A DNA stretch of 64,000 bases from Desarmillaria ectypa (lineage: Eukaryota; Basidiomycota; Agaricomycetes; Agaricales; Physalacriaceae). Below the pieces are notes generated by a model. It saw only the letters and a program-made list of their open reading frames with translations. It was not told the origin of the DNA and did not search any database. The stretch spans positions 992,001 through 1,056,000 of the forward strand of contig JAUDYN010000004.1 in NCBI GenBank assembly GCA_030407005.1, given 5' to 3'. Positions 33,881 through 46,091 of this stretch are shown piece after piece. The position numbers and the translations under genes are program-made. The number at the start of each line of letters is the position of its first letter. Position 1 is the stretch's first letter.

Positions 33881-35154
33881 AATGGTCATGGACGTAACAT
33901 ACCAAGGCTTGCAGTCTGCATACAGCTACTTGGAGATGGCAATGAGGGAAGTTTCAGCATGTGAAATTCATCGGGTATCGGACCATAGTCCCGACCAAAA
34001 AGGATACACTACTTTTAAGTACTACTAATGTAACTCAAAGTAGTGTAAGGTAAACAATGTAAATAGCAAGCATATCCAAGTTACTCTTCTCTTCTCGAAG
34101 AAGTATAATACCAGCCGCAGTTCCGCGAAAGAGACCTTCGGACATTTGATACGTCAGTTATCGCGTCAATGGGGCAGGAATTAGGCTATATCATGCGGTG
34201 TCCAGGTCGGAGAGATTCTTCAATAATGTATCGCCAGCATGTGTGATGATACAAAAGCCTCTGATGAGGTCCACCGACGAAAAAATAGCAGACCAAGGTA
34301 TAAGCGGATAATTCATTGTTGCCGGCATGGATCAGATCAAATTCTGATTGTCGAAAGAGCATAAATTGCGGTCCACTAGCGCGGCCCGTTTTCAAAAATC
34401 TAACCGAAGTGTGAACCGGCGGAAGAGTCTTGCCCAGCCAGCACCTGTCCACGACGGGTTTCTTCACCGATATAAATACGAATGCCTCGAGGATGAATTG
34501 AACACGGCATAGTCTGGAGTGAATCTGCAAAAGACACGGTTTGCATCAAGGGTGCATGGCACCGCAAAACACAAAGAAGACAGTCAAGAAGTCTGAAGGA
34601 CAGCATTCGACGCTGACTGAACTGGGGTTCAGCCTTTTTCGTAAAAAGGAAACATCAAGTCCGTCGCAAGGCAAAAGGGTCCTCAATATCCGGGTAGCGG
34701 TAACGAGCGAGGTGGCTTCGCCAGTGCATATATCGCCGCCAGAGATAAAATCCTGTCAATTAGTTGACGTCGGCCTCGAGATAGTGCGATGTTCTAATTG
34801 TCCTCGCCCTCAACCAAGACATTTATGGACCACGGAAATCTTATGTTCACCTGGCTGCTAGTCAGTTGGTCTAGGTGAGTGGTACATGGAAAGGACGAAA
34901 TGAGCAAAAAAAAAAAAAGCCTAAGAAAAGCAGGCCGACGTGAAATGTCTTCGTTGTGGTCGTCAAAAGAGGACCGTCCGACATCCGCGTGTGATATTGA
35001 TGCACAGCCACAAAACGCCCGTTCGCCCTCTACCATCCCACCCCTCACCTCTCTTTTTTTTCTATTTCTTATCTCCTTCACCCTCTCTGTCCCTGCAGCT
35101 CGCTCTTGGAGCGAGGCACCTCCATTTTCCTAATATTATTTCGCAGGATTAGAC
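33881..35154. other. Intergenic, lipase and kinesin promoters
   Basis: This 1.27-kb interval between divergent genes shows no supported gene. A run of 12 A lies near 34907-34918, and a CT-rich tract (about 35050-35100) precedes the kinesin start, a common mark of fungal transcription start regions. Confidence 0.5.
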
Positions 35155-38100
35155 ATGGCAGAGGCAGGTGATGGAAACATTAAGGTTGTCGTGCGATGTA
35201 GACCCCTCAACGCTCGCGGTGTGTCCATCGTCCTCTAATCTGCATCTCTTTCTCATTTGCTATTATAGAGCTCGCTCGGGGCGCGAAGCCACTCATTCGT
35301 ATGCAAGGGAACCAGACGTTCCTCGACCCTCCAGAGCATGGCTCGCAACAAGACTCAAAGCGCGCGACGGAGAGGAAAACAATGGCGTTTAGTTTTGACA
35401 AGAGTTATTGGTCTGCAGGACCGAGGGATGAACCTGGTTATTGCTCTCAGCAAATGCTGTATGATGATCTCGGCAAGGAGCTCTTGGACCACGGTTTTGC
35501 GGGTTTCAATGCGTGTATTCTAGCTTGTGAGTGAGATATTTCTCCGTAGGAAAGCTGAAAGTCCTGAAGTCATGTTTTAAGATGGGCAAACCGGTGCGTT
35601 ATGGTGTTTGTAGTTAACATTAAGGCTCTGATGAGTGGTATTTACCAAGGGTCTGGCAAGTCCTACAGGTGAGTCGCTGTTCGTCGCAACATATTCAGTT
35701 CACTAATTATGGTACAGTATGATGGGATGTACGTATGTTCGGCTATACGCGTTTTTTCCTGCTATAAGACGTAACTTCAGATGGACCTGACAAAGGAATC
35801 ACGCCTTTGACTTGTTCTGAACTTTTCGACCGTGTGGAGTCTAAAAAACAAGCGGACCCTAACGTCCAGTTCACAGTAGAGGTTTCGTATATCGAGGTAT
35901 ATTAACGAACCCTATTTCTGACGCAACGCCGCTGACCTCATGGTACAGATTTACAACGAAAAAGTCCGGGACCTATTGAATCCCAAGAACTCTGGTAATC
36001 TTCGTGTACGAGAACATCCAAGTTTGGGTCCGTATGTAGAGGATCTGTCAAAACTTATGGTTAACAGTTATGAGGAAATGATGACACTGATGGACGAGGG
36101 AAATAAGGCGCGGACTGTGGCAGCTACTAACATGAACGAAACGTGCGGCAATTCTCTATCTCTCTGTGATGTCGTCCGTTGACAACCGTTAAGATCATCT
36201 CGTTCCCATGCCGTATTCACCCTCCTCCTGACAATGAAGCGACACGATGTAGACACGAATATGGATACTGAGAAGGTCTCCCGAATCAACCTAGTCGATT
36301 TGGCCGGTTCGGAAAGAGCGAACTCCACCGGTGCTACCGGACAACGATTGAAGGAAGGCGCCAACATTAACAAATCTCTCACCACACTCGGGAAGGTTAT
36401 ATCAGCCCTCGCAATTGCAAGTGCAGCGTCGGAGAACAAGAAGGGCAAGAAACACAAGGCCGACGAGTTTGTTCCATACCGTGATTCGGCGAGTTTATGT
36501 GACTGCGATGATCAAGGTCCTGAAGCTTATGCTCCCTTAGGTACTGACGTGGTTATTGAAAGACAGTTTGGGTGGCAACTCCAAGACTGCCATGATTGCA
36601 GCCATTTCCCCCGCTGATTACGAGGAGACACTCAGCACCTTGCGGTACGCAGACCAGGCCAAGAAAATTAAGAACAAGGCCGTGGTCAATGAGGATCCTA
36701 ACGCGAAGCTTGTGCGTGAGCTGAAGGAGGAATTGGAACTGCTAAGAGGTGCGTGGTGGTTTATATTGTTCGGTAGATATTAATGTCATGACTGGATTCT
36801 GCTAGCTCGCGTGATGGTCGCCTCTGGAGAAGATACTTTCGATCCCAAGGTACCTCCAGAGAAGCAGAAGGTCACCTATCAAACGAAGGACGGTCGGATC
36901 AAGACTGTCACGAAAGCTGAGCTCCAAGAACAGATGGAAACCAGTGAGAAGTTGATGCAGAGCTTGAATGAGACCTGGGAGGAGAAGATGCAAAGAACCC
37001 AAGAGGTGCAGAAAGAGCGTGAGAAGGCCCTCGAGGAACTGGGTATTACGGTGGAGAAGAACCTGGTGGGCGTGCATACACCCAAGAAGGTAAGCGAAAT
37101 ATTGTCTGTGCCCATATAGCCGCTGACTCCTCGGTGGTAGATGCCTCATTTAGTCAATCTGGTGCGTTTCCCTCGACGGTTCTCTTTTCGAACTTCCATG
37201 ACTGACGCGTGGTATTAATCTCTCACATAGAATGAAGGTTTGCGCTGATCTCTCCACGGGTCTTATTGATAACCTCATCATATCCACAGATCCACTCATG
37301 AGCGAATGTTTGATTTACCAGATCAAACCTGGGAAAACGACGGTCAGTTATTCCTGAATAGTTTCTGTCCACGTGATTGAATGTTTTGGTAGGTCGGGAG
37401 ACTGGAGGGCGAAAAACCTGCTGCCATCCGACTCAGTGGAGACAATATCCTTGAGGAACACTGCTATTTTGATAACAACGATGGCAAAGTATTCCTTTAT
37501 TGCATGCCAGATAGTGCCACGGTTTGTGATTTCCTCCTGACGCCAATCGCATTAACATTCTAATACTTTACGTCCAGTTCTTAAATGGAAAGCAAATTAC
37601 TCCTGGGCAGGTTCGTCTGTACAAGTTTTCGGGAAATGCCCAAACCTCATTTTTTGAATGATCAGCCCCACAAGCTTCGATCTGGCTTCAGAATCATTCT
37701 CGGTAAGCTGCACACTTAAGCCACTGTTGCAATTTTTTACTCATTTGAAGGTGATAATCATGTCTTTCGATTCAATAATCCTGAGGAGGTCCGCAAGCAA
37801 CGGAATAGGGCTACCATGAAGTCCAATTTGCAGCAAGGCTTCACCGCTGCCGACCTTGAAAATGGCGGGGAATCAACACCTGTAACGCAGGCGGAATCTA
37901 TGGTGTCTTCAATTGAAGATGATATGGATTGGACGTTCGCTCAACGAGAGGCAGCGCTGGCCCGTCTAGGTCTCGACCCCACCTTGGATAATCTGCCGGA
38001 TGACGACTTGAACAAGCTGTTCGATAAGATTACTCAGGTCAAGACAATGCGAGATCATCATCTAAAGTCTCGTCCAGAGAGTAGCCTTAGTCAAGCAGAT

Positions 38101-41051
38101 GACGTCTGGAGCGAATCAGGGAGACAGTTTGCCAGTGATGCTACAACTGACGATACGAGCGTGGATGCTTTGGGTAGCCCCGAACCTGAGACACCATTGA
38201 AAGATGTGCAGAACCAATTGGAAAACCGTTTGCATACGATTGCAGAGTCATCTCCTGAGGCGGAAGATCTGAAAGTGGAGAAAGATCATATGGAACATCA
38301 GCTACGCCTTGTGCGCGCCCAGATGAAGCGCATCATAGACGCCAGGGCTCGTGGAGAAACCGAACTGGAGACGATGGATTTTGAACCCGTCATATACTCG
38401 GCACGGCAACTCAGGCTCATTCGAAAGGTCCTTGACAAATGGAGAGCACATCGGTCATTTTCGATGGCAGAAGTTGTTCTATCCAATGCAGTCGTCGTCA
38501 AAGAGGCCAACATCATCAGGTAAATACTTCTCTTCTCGTCATTGATCGCTTTCAATATTCTTACTATATCTGCAGCAAGGAGCTCGATAAAGACGTCTCT
38601 TACAATTTCACGATTGCGTCTGGCGGTTCATTGGCGGCCCCTGTGTCTGCCGTGGATACAATTGCAGGGTTAGACCAATTTGGCGATGTATCGGACCCTG
38701 TGTTGGCTTCAGCAACTCAGCCATCGGTGGCGGTCAAAATACTTGATAAGCGCCATGGTGCTATTTATACGTGGTCGCTCGATCGTATGCAACAGCAGTT
38801 GCAGCGCATGCGCAACCTAACAACCTATATCGACCGCCCTTCGTACACGCAGCACTTTTCTTCCGATGAGCTCTTCTATGATTCCCCACCTCCGGAGTAC
38901 TCATTTGTTGGTAATGCACTGATATCTCTTGCGCCTCTATCACGCCGGCTACCCTCTACATCCACCGTACCGATATTCTGTCGTTACACGTCAGAAGCTA
39001 TCGGCTCATGCAGAATCGACATCAAGATCGTCAATATTGTCGCTTCATCCAAATACCCCAATGGATCTATACCCTCTACTCGTGCACCCTCACCCGTTCC
39101 AACGACTATATCCCCAGGCAGTAAACTCAGCTTCTTTGTCACTATTGACACTGTAAAAGGTTTGTCGCCCCATGACTTTTCAGCTGTTCACCTCCAGGTC
39201 CGATTATCCTCCTTCGCTGGGCCCACTATATCATCGGAAGAAGTATTCCCATCTATTACCGTGGATCTCGAATCTGGTTCCCTTTCAGAGCTGAAGTTTC
39301 GCCGTAGCTTCAGTATTGTCGTTACATCCAAGATATTGACTCATTTGCGTCAAGGATATGCACCGATAGAGTTCTTCGCGTCCATCAGGCCAACGTACCT
39401 CGAGCGACTGGAGCGATGGGATGAAATGCGGGAAATCAAGCACGTTCCTCGCTCTGGGACCTCTAGCCCCGAATCAGAAACCCGGGCCGCGAGTTTGCCA
39501 CGCATGCGTAGGTCAGAAACTGACTTCGTGGTGCAACAGACACATGACGTCGTGGCCTGGTTGCAACTTTGTGAACTGGCGCCTGATGGGCAATACAATC
39601 CTGTACCAGTCATCTCGCAGGGCAGTCATGATCCAGGCTCATTTTCACTCCATCAAGGTCTCCAACGCAGGATAGTGGTTTCGCTTGCATCTAACTCTGG
39701 TCAACAATTCCCTTGGATTGAGGTCACCAAGGTACAGATAGGCAATGTCCGGCTACTTGATCCTAAAGGCCGTGTGCACGAATCAACGTCAAAGGCTATG
39801 GTGACGCTCCCTTTACTTAAGGATCAGACACTAGAATTTCGACCTGACGGAACCGGTCTGTTGTCAGCAGAAGTTCTATGGGATTCCAGTGTCCACGATT
39901 CGGTTCTATTGAATAGGGTGACGGCAGCCAATCAACGGATTCTATTACGGTTGGGCTGGGCAGTAGCTGTCGAGACTTGCAGTGATCCTGTCCAGTTCAA
40001 TGCGGACATTGCCATCACCATGCAGACACGAGATGCAAGGCCGCCCTCACGGTTCCTTACGTTCCTGGGATCGAACAGAATACTGGCAAAGAGCAGTACT
40101 CTGTTCAGCGTGCGCTTGTCACCTCCTCTCACGAGATCCCCCAAAGATCTATGGCGTCTAGATACGTCAGAGAAATACGTACGGGGTGAAGAGACCTTAG
40201 GCGTGTGGAAACCACGGAGCATATCCGTTGTGGAGGATTACTCCCGCTTGGTCACAATGGAGAGGCGAGCTGCAGACGTTCAAGCTATACGTGTCATACT
40301 TGGAGCCTCGCCACCTAAACATATTCAGTCTGATGCACTTGTTTGGCGGGCAGACAGGCTTCTTAGGAAATCTCTAGAACTTTGGCAGAAACGGTTTGGA
40401 CAGATGGGCGACGTGAGTTTTTTTATCTATTGCCGGTCAACGCAGTCTCTGAATCTCCTTTTGCTTAGATCGCTCTCAGTCAGGAGCCCAGTGACGAGGA
40501 TAGTCGCTCATCGAAGCAGACCGCTGATCTTGATTCCCTTGAAGGCATCAAATTTGTTTCTGAGACGAAAGTTGTACCGAGAAGGTAAATGGTTCGAGCG
40601 CCGCCAAATTATCTATTAACATGATCATTTCAGCGACGGCGCCACAAAAAAGGGCCATTTAATGATCCTCATAGACGCTGGTCAGAACATATGGGAAAGG
40701 CGGTGGTTCGTCCTGAAAAGGTGCGCGAGGTTGTGACTTTTCTAATCTTCTCCTGATGAATTATCAGACCCTACCTTCACATGTATGCACATTCAAATGA
40801 ATTGGAGGAAGTCGGGGTGGTTAGCCTTACCGGTACTAACGTGGAAAGTGATCCACAGAAGGAAATATTGTTGGGGGTAAGTCATTTCTACATATGACTG
40901 AACTCGATTTTTTCTCAATCCTTACTGGCAGAAACCGTTTTCGTTCACTCTTTTCACATCTTCCAATTCTCATGCCCTTGCAGCTCCCAATAACAAAGAG
41001 CTTCATTCATGGGTCATGAAGTTGGATCCCACTCGTTTGGTATCCTCATGA
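35155..41051 (+). CDS. UNC104: Kinesin-3 motor, Unc104/KIF1 family
   Basis: This is a microtubule plus-end motor carrying early endosomes and vesicles in fungal hyphae. The motor domain starts [13 protein letters not shown]. The P-loop YGQTGSGKSYSMMG is built from several short exons, followed by [14 protein letters not shown] (switch I) and [11 protein letters not shown] (switch II). The FHA domain reads [19 protein letters not shown], with KTTVGRLEG and [12 protein letters not shown] long stalk and tail follow in one large exon (about 38575-40410). The C-terminal PH domain is seen as [14 protein letters not shown] and [19 protein letters not shown], ending LDPTRLVSS. Total length is about 1,600 residues over some 20 exons. 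Two splice oddities, a GC-AG intron and a 7-nt exon, are listed separately. The order motor-FHA-tail-PH is diagnostic. Confidence 0.95.
36489..36540 (+). other. GC-AG intron in the kinesin motor domain
   Basis: The conserved motor stretch VPYRDS joins [15 protein letters not shown] only if a 52-bp intron starting GCGAGT and ending TTAG is removed in phase 0. No GT donor nearby restores this sequence. Confidence 0.85.
37231..37237 (+). other. 7-nt microexon in the kinesin FHA domain
   Basis: AATGAAG lies between CACATAG and GTTTGC. Adding it joins MPHLVNL to DPLMSE as LNEDP, exactly the conserved KIF1 sequence. Skipping it shifts the frame. Confidence 0.88.
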
Positions 41052-42708
41052 CGATTGATGACGACTGATTTATGTCCTGTTCAGCTTATTATATCCGTCC
41101 TTTCCGTCTAGTTTTCTGAGTTACTTTACATACCGTGATTTAGTTTTCGTCATCTCGCAAGTGGATTTCATGCATACATACTCACACTACCCTCGCTATC
41201 TGGTCATTGCCGCTCATTGTCTAATTTATAGATGTTAAACCATATGTACCATTCAATATTGGTAGTACTGTTATTACAAGCAATATAGCCCGCAGAGACT
41301 ACTTCATGTATTACATCAAAGGTTGCATGTTTGATATGAGTGAAAAATAATCCAACCTTGTAATCACTTTCTTCACTCTAGCACCTGGGTCGGAACCACT
41401 ACGCCGAGTCTCCATATTTTTCTGCTATCAAAGAAGTCACCATGTGCTTTCCGTCAAACCTTGAAAGCTGGGCAAAATTAATGACAGCGTGGTCAGGTCA
41501 TATGGTTCTACGGTACTTGTAGAGAGTAGTAAGCGATTTGAGCGAGATCAGCTTCTCTATAATTATGCCGGTCTCCTACCAGAACATTGATTATACGGTC
41601 AGGGTCTGCGTGAGGGAACGTTGAAGCCCATTATCTCACGTTCCCAGACTGCGATTCTTTGTATGCGTACCAGCCACATGTGCCATGTACGGGAAAAGTA
41701 GGATGGAAGCGCGCAGCCTATACCACTAACTTCATCCTGATCGTATGACTAGCGCCACTGCGGGCACCACTTGCTTGGTATGATGAAGACTTAATGGGGG
41801 TCGATTCATGAATGGTACTCCCAATATCTCAAGGAGGCCTCGACTAATCTTTACATGACAGCAGATGCGCTGACTTGGTAATATTTCATGAATCATTGTG
41901 TTCATTTGAGTTCAGTGTTCATTCTGTCTTCAGTACCGGCTAGACTATATGGAGAGTCCTGATGCCCGTAGAGATCTTCGAAGGAATTCGAACGAGCAAA
42001 TCCCTGACCCCATAATGGTGAAGTGCTTGATGATTCTACCGATTTCTACCGGTGCATACCGTCAGAACCTGTAGCTGTTCCGTAGTCTTACCGACTCAGA
42101 TGCCTCATTGACATGAGAACTTTTTCAAGGTCCTGTTTTCCAGTGTTATGATCCTTCAGGTATCCCAAGGGACAGGTCAGTCTGGTTTAATTCGATCTCG
42201 TGAGATAATCCGGGCATCGCTGGACACCGTGATATTGAAGATCAGACCGAGATGAAGCCGAACCCAATGATTTCATGACTCTCACAAGGAAACTCTGATA
42301 GTGCGAACAGACTTCTTGCGAGAAGGTGCGTTTACAGGAAGCAGAAGGGCGATACCGATTCGCTTCAACAGTGATCGCGCCTGCGCTGGCATGTAACCTC
42401 CGAATGCACATATCGAGCGGTAAATGTTATCAGTTGTTTTTATTTCAACGTTTTGGGTGGTATAATATACATTGTAGTAATGTATGTGATGTCTAGTAGA
42501 TGCAGTGTTATGCCAAGAGGACCTTAGTTTGCTATTCCAGAATATCACCGACGAAAATTGCGCGAAGACTGAATACTTAAATAATAATGGCGAATCAGAT
42601 GAAAGGAGAAAAATAGTGTGTATGAATTCTGAGTCCGTTAATCTTTGAATATGAGCGACTGATAATGATAGTGCTTAGCGATTCCTTCACCCAATGGAAA
42701 GGATGGGC
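41052..42708. other. Intergenic, no supported gene
   Basis: This 1.66-kb stretch follows the kinesin gene and precedes the 3' end of methyltransferase copy 2. Only short, unconvincing open frames are present. It holds two 3' regions and otherwise unexplained sequence. Confidence 0.45.
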
Positions 42709-44366
42709 CTAATCGCAGATTTCAGGCGCATCATTCTATAAGATCAATTTAGTAAAATCGAAACATACGACGAAGCTGCGAACTCACCTCTCGAATGAAT
42801 GTCAGCATATGACACGTAATGTAGCCTTTCGCGAACCCTGCTCCAGCGTACGCAAAAAGGTACATCCATTTCCGTTTGAATGCTTCGTACGAGTGCTCAT
42901 CGTTCAATCCAGGGTAGTCCTTCGCCACCATTTCCTGAGTCAAATTCTTCTCTAGCCGCCTTCCCCACTCTCGGAGTGTTCGCGGGTAGTGAGCAGCATG
43001 GTTCTCAACTCGCTCAAGGTTAAAGTGGGGGGAAGCCGCCTGAATCAAGGCAGATGCCGAGGGAAGACATGAATTCGGCCACATGTACTTGCGCATGAAA
43101 TCTTCAGCTTGATATGAAGAGTATCGTGATTCGGGGAAAGTCGAAGCGGACACGACAGCGGTAGCATTGTGGGGCTTAAGCGCAAAGGAGACGAGTCGGA
43201 AATAATTCGAGTAGTGCTTCGATCCGACGTGCTCAAGCATCTCGACGGAAACAAACGCGTCAAAGGCGTTTTCCCATTCCGATGGAATGTCCCGATAATC
43301 GAGGAGGTGAACGCGGATTTTATCGGAAAGACCGGCAGCAGCGATTCTTTCCTCAGCGAGAGCTTTCTGCTCGATGGAAAGAGTGAGTGTGTCAACAGTG
43401 CATCCAAATGTGCCAGCCGCCTGTAAATGTGAAGATGAGAAAAGATGATATCACTGAAAGGAATGAAAGGAAAGTTACTTACCTCGATCGCGAGCCCTCC
43501 CCATCCAGAACCGAATTCGAGAACACGATATCCGGGCTTGAGACGAGCCTGACGAAGGACATGGTGGATTTTTCTCCGTTGAGCGGCCTCGAGGTCACCA
43601 GGGGTTGGACCGATTTCAAGGTCACCTCGGACTCCGCCCTCGGATTCGTCCCAGAGTGCACATGAGTACATCATTTCGGATGAAAGGAATGCCTTGAAGA
43701 GCTCGTTTGACTGATCGTATGATGCGATCACGTTGAGACGCGCGTTACTTTTTGTCTGCCCAAGGAAAGAATTGTAGAAACTTGACAGGGTCGAAGTGAT
43801 GCGACTGTATGTAGAGGATAAGGTGTCTTCCATTGTAGACTGGTTATCGAGCCACAACTGAGAATGAATACGTTTCAATCTCCGTGAATGCCTAGACTGA
43901 GGAAAGTACTTACGTTCATGGCTGCTCTGAGGTCCGGGAGTTCGATCTCGCCTATCATGTACGCTTCGCTGACTAAATCGAGTTAGCCTTCGATTGAATA
44001 CAGATTGGCGGTTAAGTGAGACACATACAGCCAAGATCACCGGAGCTGAGGAAGGAAGAAAAGTTAGTCCTCGATGACATCGGTCAGCAAGGGGAAGACA
44101 ACGTACAGTATAAGACGTAGCCAGAAATTGTCGCTTTTAACTTTGATGTGGACATGATTACCGCCCTTTTTGAAGGATCCATAGGTATGAGAGCCTTCAG
44201 CGTCGTCGACAATTAGGTACCCAATAGAGATGGAACTTGTTAGTGCTGATAGAATAGACTGGCGAGCAAACGAAGCGAGCCATGATCGGGGGGAGAATAG
44301 GGCTAGCGCGCCCAGAGGTGAAATGGCGCTCTTAGAGGAGAAAAGGATGCAAGACTCGGAGGCCAT
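42709..44366 (-). CDS. Cyclopropane-fatty-acid-synthase-like SAM methyltransferase, copy 2
   Basis: This is a paralogue of the gene at 26.3 kb with the same six-exon structure (44366-44107, 44045-44029, 43972-43914, 43857-43483, 43420-42788, 42735-42709), intact and encoding 456 residues. The central 330 residues are identical to copy 1, including motif I VLEFGSGWGGLAIE and EMLEHVGSKHYSN. Exon 1 is only about two-thirds identical in protein (MASESCILFSSKSAISP against MASKSSIQFSTKGVTSS), and the last exon ends DAPEICD instead of DAPEMCD. The promoters are different except for a TATA box at the same distance. The enzyme pair should therefore share chemistry, but may differ in N-terminal substrate cap and expression. 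The substrate cannot be told from sequence. Confidence 0.88.
42783..43863 (-). repeat. Near-identical block, copy 2 (matches 26400-27480)
   Basis: This is the partner of the block in methyltransferase copy 1, same orientation, offset exactly 16,383 bases without indels. It covers exons 4 and 5, the 62-bp intron between them and the first bases of a flanking intron. Confidence 0.92.
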
Positions 44367-46091
44367 TGAGAGAAGAGACCGTTGGTTGGTGGCATTTAGG
44401 ACCAGTATGGTTGGTGCCTTTATAGCGTTCGGCGGATAAGAAAACCAGTTCAGTCTCGAAGGGTGGTGCCTCGAGAATCGTAATCGTTGATATTCTTGTC
44501 TTCAGGGAGGGCATCCAGGGTCAACTCTATGCAATCGGATCTGAATCTTAAGTTCATTTAGAATGCTTGAGAAGACCGTGCTGTTTTTCCATAGAGAAGC
44601 CCAAGACGGGGACCAGACTCAGAGAAAGCAGTTTAAACACCGGATGCTTAGCTTATAGAATGGTATGCACGGCACGAACCTAAAGTCTATCTTCAGTTCA
44701 AGCGAAGCTCGCCGAAACCCTACCAGACCTTTAACATAACCAAACAAGTCCCCGGTACATCCCCTTTGGTGATTTCCGAACAGCGATGGCATAGGACACA
44801 GGTGAAGTTGCACACTGAGCGCGACTGAGCCAAATGTAAAACACGGCGGACAGAAGAAAACCGACTCCACAAGTGATATCAGCTTTTTATACCTGTGGCG
44901 CTTAGCGGGAGAAGAGCTAAGCGACCACCGAAAATCTGCGGCCTGCGATCCTGTGCTGTCCATAGATGATGTCGTCTGTGGACCGATGGGTGCAGCAGAC
45001 AGGAAGGCAGACGAGGGCAAGGGCTGAACCGCACTGTAGATCTCTTTCCCTTCTCTGTCCGTGGATCTACTGTGTTGCGCGAAAGACATTTCATCGAGAT
45101 TATCTGAGATTACTCGAGGTCATTGGAAAAAGTATGAGTAGCAGTGTATAGCGTCCCTGCCTTTCCGCGGCCAGTCCTCCGTATGAAATGGTCCGAGGCT
45201 CACCAGGGCCTACCCGTCCCTTCCCACTTGTTTCCATCCGTGGCACGCGTGGTATTAAGCCATTTGTATCTGATTTTCGCCTCCATCTGACTAAGCCATT
45301 GTTACCTTTACCACGGCAAATTCCTGGACTATCAAGCAATGCCGGATACGAGTTCGAGCACATCTCATGGCGAATAGCTAATCACCGTGCATCTTCTGCT
45401 CTCTCGGATTTGTGTTGTTGACCTTCTCCATTCCATTCCGTGGCGTAGCGGAGACCGCACATGTATGATCTTTCTTCCGTACGGCCCTACGCACGCGTCG
45501 AAATTTATGACCAGTCCCTGTTGTGTCTTACGTTCCCATGGATCAGCGCAGCAGGTGATCAAGTCGTTCGGAGATTCACTGGATACACACGTAACAACCT
45601 CTGTGTGTATCAGCTCGCGAAGAACTCTTCCGTCGTCATAACTTTTGTCCAATGTTTGGGAGCCATCGGGAGCGAACACGGTTGTAACGTAACCGAAGGA
45701 GAGTTTTGTGGTGTGCATAAAAATGATGCGCGCGCACGAAAGCGAGCAAAAAGAGAGGAAATCTTACTCCGCATTACAGACGGAGACTCAGAGAAATTCA
45801 GAATTTGAGAACCCGTATACCTGATTCTACTCACCTAGCTGCGATTTCACCGTGGGAAGGCGTACGAAGTCATTTGGGAGTATGAGCGTGTCCTTCGTAG
45901 TCAACTTCGAGGATGGCATCGTGGGCGGCAATTCTTCGACTTGCCCCGTTGTCAGAGGATGTCGGCGTTTTTGGATGAGAATTATCTTGGCAGGAGGGAA
46001 TGTTCGCGTGCTTGAGAAAAGAACTACTGTGAATTCCAGAACATAACCTTATACCGCTACGTACTCCGGCGGCAGAAAAGCTTGACGGTGT
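44367..46091. other. Intergenic with unassigned minus-strand open frames
   Basis: This 1.7-kb interval holds the promoter of methyltransferase copy 2. Three minus-strand frames look partly protein-like: one from a true ATG at 45089 (156 codons, MSFAQHSRSTDREG), one at about 45365-45718, and one at about 45852-46040 that reads LPAKIILIQKRRHPL and TMPSSKLTTKDTLILPNDF before a GT donor. Together they may be a multi-exon gene downstream of ARL2, but I could not join them in one frame and recognise no family. Confidence 0.35.
44417..44424 (-). promoter_or_regulatory. TATA box of methyltransferase copy 2
   Basis: TATAAAGG on the minus strand lies about 51 bases before the ATG at 44366, matching the position of the TATA box in copy 1. 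Confidence 0.65.

Noticed and set aside
33720..34028. Plus-strand open frame near the lipase start
   Set aside because: It overlaps antisense to the lipase's first exons and has no family features.
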